21,293 nt of DNA. It comes from Firmicutes bacterium CAG:646. Its GTDB lineage: Bacteria; Bacillota; Clostridia; Lachnospirales; Lachnospiraceae. This document shows, in pieces, positions 15,313 through 21,293 of this stretch. The stretch is taken from contig HF995386.1 of NCBI GenBank assembly GCA_000432335.1, forward strand, positions 26,131 through 47,423, read 5' to 3'. The first letter of the stretch is position 1, and each line of letters starts with the position of its first letter. A program made the translations under genes and the position numbers. Under the pieces are notes generated by a model. It saw only the letters and a list, made by a program, of their open reading frames with translations, had not been told where the DNA came from and did not search any database.

Positions 15313-16707
15313 ATGAACAGACAGAAAAGAAAAATTCGCATGGTGGGTATGGATCTGGACGGAACGCTTTTTAATAATGAAAAGATAATCACTGATCATA
15401 CGAAAAAAATTCTCACAAAAGCTATTGAGCAGGGTGTGACTGTTCTGGCGGCTACCGGGCGTCCTCAGTCGGGGCTGCCGTCAGAACTGCTGAAAGTTCC
15501 GGGAATCCGATATGCCCTGACGGCTAATGGAGCACGGATTGTAGAACTTTCTTCCGGCAGGGTAATCTATGAACAACTGATTCCGTGGGAAACTTCGCTG
15601 AAAGTAATTCGCCGGATGCAGACCTGGGAGCATTGTGCGTGGGAAGTATACATTGATGGAAAGGTGTATGTGGAAGAGGGAGAATACCGATTTTTGTACC
15701 ATAAGGATATGAGCCCTGCTTTGATTGAATATATGCATCGTTCCCGTATTTTCCGAAAAAATTTGCTAAAACAGATAGAACAGGAACAGATTGGGCTGGA
15801 AAAGATTCATATGGTATTTGAAGATACTGAAGAGCGAAACAAAAAAATGAAAGAACTTCAGGAAGAATTTCCTCAGTTAGACATTAGCTGCGCTACCACC
15901 TTTAATGTGGAGATGAATTCTTCCAGGGCAGGAAAGGGAAACGGTCTGCTGGAGCTGGGAAAAATTCTCGGCATTGAAAGGGAAGAGATTATGGCATGCG
16001 GCGATGCGGAAAATGACTGGGATATGTTAAAAAAGGTCGGATTTTCCGTGGTCATGGCTAATGGAGATGAAAAAACCAGAACGCTGGCAGACTTTGTGAC
16101 CCGTTCCAATGAGGAGGACGGCGTGGCGTGGGCTTTGGAACAGTTTGTACTGGAGCCAGAGTATGAGATTCGGAAAGCAAAACGGACAGATTTGCCGGCA
16201 ATTATGGAAATTATCCGTCAGGCACAGGCAGCTATGAAGCGAGATGGATTTGAACAGTGGGGAGAGGGCTATCCGGGAGAAGATGTACTCAGAAGAGATA
16301 TTGAACAGGAAAATTGTTATGTACTTCTGGAACAGGGGAAGATTCTGGCAACAGGAAGCCTTTGTATGGGGAAAGAACCCAATTACCAGAAAATCGTTGA
16401 AGGCAGCTGGAATGCCGGGGAGCCTTATGGAACGATTCATCGTCTGGCGGTGGCAGAGCAGGGAAAAAGGCGTGGGCTGGCTGGAATTTTGTATGATCAC
16501 ATGGAAAAAATTTGCCGTCTGCAGAAGATGCGGGCGATGCGGATCGACACCCACAGAGATAATGAAAAGATGCAGTCCTGGATCAGAAAGATGGGATTTA
16601 AGCCCCGCGGAATCATATTTGTGGAAGATGGAACCCCGCGGGATGCCTTTGAAAAACCGCTGATAGGAAGAGGTGGCAGCGATGAAGAAGAGAGACGGGA
16701 GAAATAA
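15313..16707 (+). CDS. Cof-type HAD phosphatase fused to a GNAT N-acetyltransferase
   Basis: Two enzymes in one 464-aa chain. Residues 1-275 are a HAD hydrolase of the Cof/IIB type: MDLDGTLF (D14 nucleophile, D16), AATGRPQSG (Thr of motif II), the motif-III lysine in RAGKGNGLLELGKILGI, and CGDAENDWDML (D231, D235). Residues about 286-450 are a GNAT acetyltransferase with the acetyl-CoA loop AVAEQGKRRGLAGILYDH (379-396) and the closing NEKMQSWIRKMGFKPRG. Substrates are unknown: Cof proteins dephosphorylate sugar phosphates or cofactors. GAGGAG lies 7 bases before the ATG. It starts 21 bases after the HsdS-like gene and overlaps the next small gene by 26 bases. Confidence 0.9.
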   Translation: MNRQKRKIRMVGMDLDGTLFNNEKIITDHTKKILTKAIEQGVTVLAATGRPQSGLPSELLKVPGIRYALTANGARIVELSSGRVIYEQLIPWETSLKVIRRMQTWEHCAWEVYIDGKVYVEEGEYRFLYHKDMSPALIEYMHRSRIFRKNLLKQIEQEQIGLEKIHMVFEDTEERNKKMKELQEEFPQLDISCATTFNVEMNSSRAGKGNGLLELGKILGIEREEIMACGDAENDWDMLKKVGFSVVMANGDEKTRTLADFVTRSNEEDGVAWALEQFVLEPEYEIRKAKRTDLPAIMEIIRQAQAAMKRDGFEQWGEGYPGEDVLRRDIEQENCYVLLEQGKILATGSLCMGKEPNYQKIVEGSWNAGEPYGTIHRLAVAEQGKRRGLAGILYDHMEKICRLQKMRAMRIDTHRDNEKMQSWIRKMGFKPRGIIFVEDGTPRDAFEKPLIGRGGSDEEERREK

Positions 16708-16909
16708 AAGGAGATTATTGGGAATCGCAGGGCTCACCATTTTATTTTTACTGGTATTTTTGGCATTTTGGCGATTTCAGAAGCTGACGGGGGAATGGAT
16801 GCGGTCGGTGGAAGAGATGCAGGAACTGCAGAAGTCTTATGAAGAACTTCTGCAGGAAAATCAGGAAAAAATTCAGGAATTGGAAAAACAGTTGGAAAGC
16901 TGTGAATAG
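16682..16909 (+). CDS. Small membrane-anchored coiled-coil protein
   Basis: A 75-aa protein of unknown function. Basic N-terminus, one membrane segment at residues 12-31 (LLGIAGLTILFLLVFLAFWR), then a heptad-like Glu/Gln/Leu-rich helix to the end (MQELQKSYEELLQENQEKIQ). The layout resembles FtsL/DivIC-size bitopic proteins but I see no specific match. ATG 16682 is preferred, with GAAGAGGTGG upstream; an in-frame GTG at 16673 is the alternative. It overlaps the end of the HAD-GNAT gene by 26 bases, so it is translationally coupled, and its last 37 bases overlap the 3' end of the opposite-strand GNAT gene. Confidence 0.7.
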   Translation: MKKRDGRNKRRLLGIAGLTILFLLVFLAFWRFQKLTGEWMRSVEEMQELQKSYEELLQENQEKIQELEKQLESCE

Positions 16910-17439
16910 GGAATGAAGGGCTGCGGCTCTTTTGGATGGGGCATGAGCGCTTTTTCCATCCAGATCATATCCTGCCATTGCCCTAATTTATAGCCGGAGC
17001 AGTGAAAATGTCCACATTCTTCATAGCCCATGGATTTGTGAAAAGCGATGCTGACAGGGTGAGGATAGGCGATACAGGCGCAGGCATTGACTATGTTCTG
17101 ACGGCGAAGAATATCCTCCAGATGTGTATAGAGGATTCGCCCCACACCTTGATGCTGATACTGAGGGTCCAGATAAATACTGGTTTCTACAGACCAGCAG
17201 TAGGCTGCCTGAACTTTAAAAGGGGAAGCGTAGGCATATCCAATCACGATTCCATCTTTCACGGCTGCAAGCCAGGGATGAAGAAGGGTGATGCGGTGTA
17301 TCTTTTCTATGAAAGCTTCTGGTGAGGGAACTTCCCAGTCGAAGGAAACGGCGGTATGCTCCACATAGGGACCGAAAATTTCCAAAAGACGGGGAGCATC
17401 ATTTTCTGTAACCGGGCGGATGATAAGATCTGAGTGCAT
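16873..17439 (-). CDS. GNAT N-acetyltransferase, phosphinothricin/methionine-sulfone type
   Basis: Probably acetylates a small amine or amino-acid analogue using acetyl-CoA. The 188-aa sequence fits the Pat/MddA-like group: LIIRPVTENDAPRLLEIFGP at the N-terminus, HTAVSFDWEVPSPEAF, SVETSIYLDPQYQHQGVGR (acetyl-CoA loop about 94-101) and IAYPHPVSIAFHKSMGYEE. The start is the ATG at 17439, with a perfect AGGAGG 7 bases upstream; an upstream frame extension to 17499 is not used. The last 25 or so residues after MIWMEKAL extend past the usual family end and run into the 3' end of the opposing small gene. A promoter is visible upstream. Confidence 0.88.
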   Translation of the reverse strand: MHSDLIIRPVTENDAPRLLEIFGPYVEHTAVSFDWEVPSPEAFIEKIHRITLLHPWLAAVKDGIVIGYAYASPFKVQAAYCWSVETSIYLDPQYQHQGVGRILYTHLEDILRRQNIVNACACIAYPHPVSIAFHKSMGYEECGHFHCSGYKLGQWQDMIWMEKALMPHPKEPQPFIPYSQLSNCFSNS

Positions 17440-17470
17440 AGGGGTACCTCCTAAAAATTTATCTGATGTC

Positions 17471-17499
17471 ATGGTAAACCGGAGGAAAAGAAAAGTCAA
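17471..17499 (-). promoter_or_regulatory. Promoter of the minus-strand GNAT gene
   Basis: On the minus strand: TTGACT (17499-17494), a 17-base spacer and TACCAT (17476-17471), about 30 bases before the start codon. It diverges from the guaA promoter at 17528-17536. Confidence 0.5.
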
Positions 17500-17527
17500 G
17501 AGTTATGGAATTGAGGAAAAATAGTAC

Positions 17528-17536
17528 TGGTATAAT
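17528..17536 (+). promoter_or_regulatory. Extended -10 promoter of the GMP synthase gene
   Basis: TGGTATAAT: a consensus TATAAT (17531-17536) with an upstream TG. No strong -35 at 17 bases, as expected for extended -10 promoters. The leader is about 85 bases and contains the hairpin TCCGG-GCAA-CCGGA at 17585-17598, which has a GNRA loop. Confidence 0.55.
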
Positions 17537-17627
17537 TGCTGAAAATAAGTTATGATAGAAGAATCAAAAGATGTTGAGGTCGTATCCGGGCAACCGGACA
17601 AATCTATAGAAGACAAGGAGAAAGAAA

Positions 17628-18932
17628 ATGAAACAGGATATGATCGTAATTCTGGATCTGGGAAGTACGGAAAACACGAAACTGGCAAGAGCAATCCGGG
17701 ATATCGGAGTGTACAGTGAGATTTATCCTCATGATATCACACCGGAAGCTATGAAAGCCTTGCCGAATGTAAAAGGAATTATTTTAAACGGCGGTGAGAA
17801 TCGTGTGGTGGATGGTGTTGAGATCGATGTAGATCCGGGGCTGTATGAGCTGGGCTTGCCGATGTTGGCAGCAGACCATGACAAAGCAAAATGTGAGAAT
17901 CTTGCAGGATGGCCGGAATCAGAAGAAGAACTTCGTGAAGCTGTAAAACCATTCGTAGTTGATACCTGTAAGGCAGAAGCGAACTGGAATATGAAAAACT
18001 TTGTGGAAGATCAGATAGAACTGATCCGCAGGCAGGTAGGGGACAAAAAAGTTCTGCTGGCTCTCTCCGGCGGAGTGGACAGTTCTGTAGTAGCAGCGCT
18101 TCTGATCAAAGCAATCGGTAAACAGCTGGTATGCGTTCATGTAAACCATGGTCTCATGAGAAAAGGTGAGTCTGAGAGTGTTGTGGAAGTATTTAAAAAT
18201 CAGATGGATGCAAACCTGATCTATGTGGATGCTTCTGAAAGATTTTTGGGTAAACTGGAGGGCGTTGCAGATCCGGAACAGAAGAGAAAGATCATCGGCG
18301 CTGAATTTATCCGTGTTTTTGAAGAAGAAGCAAGAAAGCTGGAAGGGATTGATTTCCTGGCGCAGGGAACCATTTATCCCGATATCGTGGAGAGTGGAAC
18401 CAAAACAGCGAAGGTAGTAAAATCTCATCATAACGTGGGAGGTCTGCCGGAAGATCTGCAGTTCTCTTTGGTAGAGCCGCTGTACTACCTGTTTAAAGAT
18501 GAGGTTCGCGCTTGTGGCGTAGAACTGGGACTGCCTCATGATATGGTATATCGTCAGCCATTCCCGGGACCGGGACTGGGTGTGCGTTGCCTGGGCGCTA
18601 TTACAAGAGAGCGGTTGGAGGCAGTTCGGGAATCCGATGCTATTTTGCGGGAAGAATTTGCAAAGGCTGGACTGGATAAAAAAGTATGGCAGTATTTTAC
18701 TATCGTGCCGGACTTTAAGTCAGTGGGTGTAAAAGACAATGCCAGATGCTTTGAATATCCGGTGATTATCCGCGCGGTCAATACGATTGATGCTATGACT
18801 GCATCGGTGGAACAGGTGGAATGGTCTGTATTGCTGAAAATCACAGATAGGATTCTGAAAGAAGTGAAAAATGTAAATAGAGTGTGTTATGATATGAGTC
18901 CGAAACCGTGTGCGACCATTGAGTGGGAATAA
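17628..18932 (+). CDS. guaA: GMP synthase with reduced, catalytically incomplete glutaminase domain
   Basis: Makes GMP from XMP and ATP. The synthetase half is complete: PP-loop LALSGGVDSSVVAALL (SGGVDSS at 147-153), GTIYPDIVESG, KSHHNVGGLPEDL, and a C-terminal dimer domain with YRQPFPGPGLGVR, ending ATIEWE as usual. The N-terminal glutamine amidotransferase domain is only about 115 residues. It begins normally (VILDLGSTENTKLARAIRD, GIILNGGENRV) but at the nucleophile elbow reads GLPMLAADHD where GIPVLGICYG is expected, so the cysteine is missing. The later His-Glu segment is also gone. Total 434 aa against about 510-525. The frame is uninterrupted. It should use ammonia or a separate glutaminase. 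AAGGAG lies 7 bases before the ATG. Confidence 0.92.
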   Translation: MKQDMIVILDLGSTENTKLARAIRDIGVYSEIYPHDITPEAMKALPNVKGIILNGGENRVVDGVEIDVDPGLYELGLPMLAADHDKAKCENLAGWPESEEELREAVKPFVVDTCKAEANWNMKNFVEDQIELIRRQVGDKKVLLALSGGVDSSVVAALLIKAIGKQLVCVHVNHGLMRKGESESVVEVFKNQMDANLIYVDASERFLGKLEGVADPEQKRKIIGAEFIRVFEEEARKLEGIDFLAQGTIYPDIVESGTKTAKVVKSHHNVGGLPEDLQFSLVEPLYYLFKDEVRACGVELGLPHDMVYRQPFPGPGLGVRCLGAITRERLEAVRESDAILREEFAKAGLDKKVWQYFTIVPDFKSVGVKDNARCFEYPVIIRAVNTIDAMTASVEQVEWSVLLKITDRILKEVKNVNRVCYDMSPKPCATIEWE

Positions 18933-18961
18933 TAAAAATTTCATATTCGTTATTTTAAATG

Positions 18962-18993
18962 ACAGGCAGTCTAAGTGATTGCCTGTTGTTTTT
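18962..18993 (+). terminator. Rho-independent terminator after guaA
   Basis: ACAGGCA (18962-18968) pairs with TGCCTGT (18980-18986), an 11-base loop, followed by TGTTTTT. It lies 30 bases after the guaA stop. Confidence 0.85.
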
Positions 18994-19007
18994 CTATCAT
19001 CTATGAT
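18979..19007 (+). promoter_or_regulatory. Candidate promoter overlapping the guaA terminator
   Basis: TTGCCT (18979-18984), a 17-base spacer and TATGAT (19002-19007). The -35 is part of the terminator stem, and the -10 lies in the inverted repeat TATCAT-CT-ATGATA (18995-19008). It could serve the HAM1-like gene through a leader of about 200 bases that includes a 14-codon reading frame (19033-19077, MKNPVPTGDEETKS). No other feature is seen between 19080 and 19200. Confidence 0.4.
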
Positions 19008-19217
19008 ATAAGAAATAGGGAGCAAAATTATTATGAAAAATCCTGTTCCGACAGGGGATGAAGAAACTAAATCTTAATCTGGGAGTGGTAATATAAAGTT
19101 TTGCTTGGGAGAATAAAATGCACAAAATATTTGGGAAAAGGAAAAATGTTTGCTGAAATGTAAAATAGGGCATTGGAACAAATTGTTGAATATATGTAGA
19201 AGGGGAACGATACTATT

Positions 19218-19823
19218 ATGAAAATTTTGTATGGCACGACCAATAATGGAAAATTACAAGCAATGAAAACTGCGGTAAAACCGTTGGATATTCAACTTAT
19301 TAGTTTAAAGGATGTAGAAGGAGAACTTCCGAGTATCAATGAAAGTGGCATCACACCATTAGATAATGCAGAGATTAAAGCGAGAGCATATTATGACGCC
19401 TTTCATATGCCGGTATTTTCTTGTGATAGTGGTTTATATTTTGATGAGTTAAAAAAAGAAGAACAGCCGGGAATTCACGTGCGAAGAGTAAATGGAAAAG
19501 AGTTATCTGATGATGAAATGATAGGATATTACGCTTCTGTAGCGGAGAAGTATGGAGGGAAAATAACCGGACGATATAGAAATGCTATTTATTTCATATT
19601 AGATGAGAAGCACCACTATTCCAGTATGGATATGTCTATTGCTACGGAACCATTTGTTTTGGTGACGAAACCACATTCAAAACGAGTGGAAGGATTTCCA
19701 TTAGATTCGTTGTCTATTGATATTGGAAGTGGGAAATATTATTACGATTTGGAAGTAAAGGATGTCAGCACATCTGTTGCTGAAGGAGTTAGAAAGTTTT
19801 TTATGACGATATTATCAAAATAA
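19218..19823 (+). CDS. Divergent HAM1/RdgB-family nucleotide pyrophosphatase-like protein
   Basis: HAM1/RdgB enzymes hydrolyse ITP, dITP and XTP to keep damaged purines out of DNA. The 201-aa length and N-terminal motifs fit: ILYGTTNNGKLQAMK (phosphate-binding start), GITPLDNAEIKARAYY, SCDSGLYFDEL and QPGIHVRRVNGKE. The C-terminal part departs from RdgB: the usual GFGYDP and SHRGKA segments appear as EGFPLDSLSIDIG and VSTSVAEGVRKFF, so activity and substrate may differ. Codons are noticeably more AT-rich than the neighbours, and the gene stands alone between terminators, suggesting acquisition by transfer (inference). AGAAGGGGAACG precedes the ATG. Confidence 0.78.
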   Translation: MKILYGTTNNGKLQAMKTAVKPLDIQLISLKDVEGELPSINESGITPLDNAEIKARAYYDAFHMPVFSCDSGLYFDELKKEEQPGIHVRRVNGKELSDDEMIGYYASVAEKYGGKITGRYRNAIYFILDEKHHYSSMDMSIATEPFVLVTKPHSKRVEGFPLDSLSIDIGSGKYYYDLEVKDVSTSVAEGVRKFFMTILSK

Positions 19824-19879
19824 AGTTTTATGGAAAATGGAATCGATGCTTATAATGCTTAGAGAGCGAGAAAGATAGA

Positions 19880-19919
19880 AATCGGCTGTTGGGAGATGGA
19901 TAATCCCCGACAGCCGATT
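19880..19919. terminator. Hairpin between convergent HAM1-like and acetyltransferase genes
   Basis: AATCGGCTGTTGGG (19880-19893) pairs with CCCCGACAGCCGATT (19905-19919), with one G-U pair in the stem. U-runs are weak on both sides (ATTTTATAG on plus, TCTATCTTTC on minus), but its position between two converging 3' ends supports a bidirectional terminator. Confidence 0.7.
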
Positions 19920-19955
19920 GAAATTTTATAGTCCCTGCATCTGTTTTACATGTTC

Positions 19956-20542
19956 TCACGCCTCTTCATCAAATTCCCGATCTTTAAAATACAGTTTTCT
20001 GTCAGCTTCTGTTATCGTGCGGATTACCTTGCAGGGGTTTCCTGCGGCAATGGACCAGTCGGGGATATCTTTGGTGACTACGCTGCCGGCTCCGATCACG
20101 GTATTGTTTCCGATGTGTACGCCAGGACAAATGACCGTATTCCCGCCGATCCATACATTATCGCCCAAAACGACCTCAATGCCGTACTCATACATGGTGT
20201 TGCGGGTATCGGGGTGTACGGGATGTCCAGCGGTATAGATAGCTACATTGGGTTATCTCCGATTTTTACTTTTGCCACGTCCAGAATGGTGCAGTTATAG
20301 TTGGCGAAGAAGTTTTTTCCTACCTCAATGTGATTTCCATAATCGCAGTAGAAGGGAGGATTGATAAAAGCTCCTTCAGATTTTCCCAGCAATTCCTTTA
20401 CGATCGCGGAGATTTTATCAAAATCAGAGCGATCTACTGTATTTAATTCTTGTGTCAGCTTTCTTGCTCTTTTTTGTTGTTCCATAACATTGTCATCGGA
20501 AATGTAAGGCAGTCCTGCGTCACGTCTTTTAATATTATTCAT
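19956..20542 (-). pseudogene. maa: Maltose O-acetyltransferase-like gene broken by a small deletion
   Basis: Homologue of hexapeptide-repeat sugar acetyltransferases, about 200 aa when intact. The first part (from ATG 20542, good AAGGAG upstream) reads to KVKIGDN, then runs into a stop at 20243-20245. The homologous continuation is in another frame: NVAIYTAGHPVHPDTRNT at about 20249-20196, joining MYEYGIEVVLGDNVWIGGNT and GAGSVVTKDIPDWSIAAGNP to the end at 19956. Between GDN and NVAIY relatives have about five residues (CMFGP type), but only two bases remain near 20250-20252, so a deletion of about 13 bases is inferred. The hexapeptide active-site region (YTAGHPVHP, with the catalytic histidine) is after the break. 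It follows the microcompartment genes by 21 bases. A sequencing error is possible. Confidence 0.88.
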
Positions 20543-20563
20543 AGTCGCTTCTCCTTTTTCGTT

Positions 20564-21055
20564 CTAGTCCCATTCATTTAATCCTCTGTCCTGTCGGGAT
20601 TTTGCCTCTTCCAACGTGAGGGGAACAGGATCTTCTCTGAGATATTCCATGAGTTCATCGATTCCCTCACGGGTAACGTTATTTACCAGAAAGATTTTTT
20701 CACATCCGGCGTTGATCAGCCATTGCTTTACCATGGGCACATTGGCATAAGGGGAATCAATTTTTGTGATGATACCGATCAGAGGACGTAAGATAAAGGA
20801 GCGGGCTCCCGGACCGAATAAATTAAACGGTTCATCGGCAGCCTGTACCATGGCAATCACATCCGCTTCAAAGGAAAAGCAGGCAAGTCCTACGCTGAAA
20901 CGTTTGGATTCCGCATATTCGCCGGGAGAATCGATGGTATCGTCCTGGGTATTGGTATATTGAGTTTTGATATAGTGCAGTTCTTCCCCCTTCAAAGCCT
21001 GTGTGAGGGAGGTTTTTCCGGCTTCACTGCGCCCCATTAAAAAAAGTTTCTTCAT
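20564..21055 (-). CDS. eutP: EutP/PduV-family P-loop GTPase-like protein
   Basis: A 163-aa protein of bacterial microcompartment operons (ethanolamine or propanediol use). In studied members it has GTPase-like features and, for EutP, acetate kinase activity has been reported. P-loop GRSEAGKT at 8-15, switch-like DSPGEY at 42-47, and the guanine-specificity motif TKID at 97-100 are all present, with LVNNVTREGIDELMEYL near the end as usual. It lies 18 bases downstream of the shell-protein gene, in the same operon. Whether the compartment is Eut, Pdu or a glycyl-radical type cannot be decided, because the rest of the operon is outside the window. Confidence 0.92.
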   Translation of the reverse strand: MKKLFLMGRSEAGKTSLTQALKGEELHYIKTQYTNTQDDTIDSPGEYAESKRFSVGLACFSFEADVIAMVQAADEPFNLFGPGARSFILRPLIGIITKIDSPYANVPMVKQWLINAGCEKIFLVNNVTREGIDELMEYLREDPVPLTLEEAKSRQDRGLNEWD

Positions 21056-21073
21056 AATAGCATCCTGTCCTTA

Positions 21074-21293
21074 TCAGTTTCGGTGGATTTCGCAAGTGGG
21101 AAAATTCAGTTCTTCATCAAAAAAGCGCACCACTTCTTTTACCGCAGTCTCCACCTGTGAAAGACCGCCGGTGAGAATCAGAGAACCGCAGAAACGATCC
21201 ATAAACCCAATTTCCACATGGGCGCTTTTGACAGCAATATCGGCAGCTACGACAACCGCCTCCCAGGGAGTAAAGCGAATCAGCCCAATGGAT
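21074..21293 (-). CDS. eutS: Microcompartment shell protein, EutS/PduU type (C-terminal part)
   Basis: Only the last 73 residues are inside the window; the start is beyond the right edge. SIGLIRFTPWEAVVVAADIA, VEIGFMDRFCGSLILTGGLS and EVVRFFDEELNFPTCEIHRN match the single BMC domain of circularly permuted EutS/PduU shell proteins, including the usual CEI(T/H)R ending. These hexamers tile the shell of ethanolamine or propanediol metabolosomes. The stop is at 21076-21074, followed by eutP 18 bases later. It is too short for the six-frame list but clear by translation. Confidence 0.9.
   Translation of the reverse strand, partial: SIGLIRFTPWEAVVVAADIAVKSAHVEIGFMDRFCGSLILTGGLSQVETAVKEVVRFFDEELNFPTCEIHRN

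Noticed and set aside
16027..16740. Minus-strand open frame (237 aa) opposite the HAD-GNAT gene
   Set aside because: No family resemblance; antisense shadow of a gene with intact catalytic motifs on the other strand.
17537..17627. Guanine riboswitch in the GMP synthase leader
   Set aside because: The conserved purine-aptamer core is not present; only a 5-bp hairpin with a GCAA loop is seen.

Overview
The window looks like a chromosomal segment of a gut Firmicute, most likely Lachnospiraceae (Blautia/Ruminococcus/Dorea-like). This is inferred from moderate GC, strong AGGAGG-type ribosome sites, the mix of families (trimeric purine nucleoside phosphorylase with phosphopentomutase, oleate hydratase, paired MATE transporters, clostridial ECF sigma factor, microcompartment genes) and Gram-positive-style promoters. 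No rRNA, tRNA, CRISPR array, transposase or phage gene is visible.

Layout. (1) 1-1940, + strand: the end of phosphopentomutase (deoB), a purine nucleoside phosphorylase, and a TetR-type regulator ending inside a long perfect palindrome. (2) 2037-3998: an oleate hydratase with an unusual N-terminal hydrophobic leader and its own promoter. (3) 4116-6843: two convergent MATE efflux transporters sharing a terminator hairpin. The second has a nested stem-loop at the predicted very start of its transcript. (4) 7049-10282: an OGG1-like 8-oxoguanine glycosylase, an ECF sigma factor behind a promoter of the ECF autoregulated type, an unrecognised 406-aa partner protein, and endonuclease III. (5) 10319-15291: a tightly coupled three-gene cassette, an OLD-type ATPase/TOPRIM nuclease, an HsdM-lineage protein with damaged methyltransferase motifs, and an HsdS-like protein with an extra C-terminal region. 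(6) 15313-17439: a HAD phosphatase-GNAT fusion, a small membrane-anchored coiled-coil protein, and a GNAT acetyltransferase on the opposite strand with overlapping 3' ends. (7) 17628-18932: a GMP synthase whose glutaminase domain is cut down and lacks its catalytic residues. (8) 19218-19823: an AT-rich, divergent HAM1/RdgB-like protein. (9) 19956-21293, - strand: the end of a microcompartment operon (EutS/PduU-type shell protein, EutP-type GTPase) followed by a maltose-acetyltransferase-like gene broken by a small deletion.

The most interesting part is 10319-15291. Consecutive genes overlap by 8 bases, so the three products are probably made together. The nuclease keeps its ATPase and TOPRIM residues. 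The methylase homologue has CRTG where CGTG is expected and NPPV where NPPF/Y is expected, and no HsdR is present. One reading is that a type I restriction methylase/specificity pair now serves as a DNA-recognition platform for an OLD-type nuclease; this is inference. The second point is the GMP synthase, which from its sequence should depend on free ammonia or a separate glutaminase.

Genes from 7049 to 16909 run on one strand with gaps of at most 67 bases. The repair glycosylases, sigma factor and nuclease cassette may therefore be partly co-transcribed.
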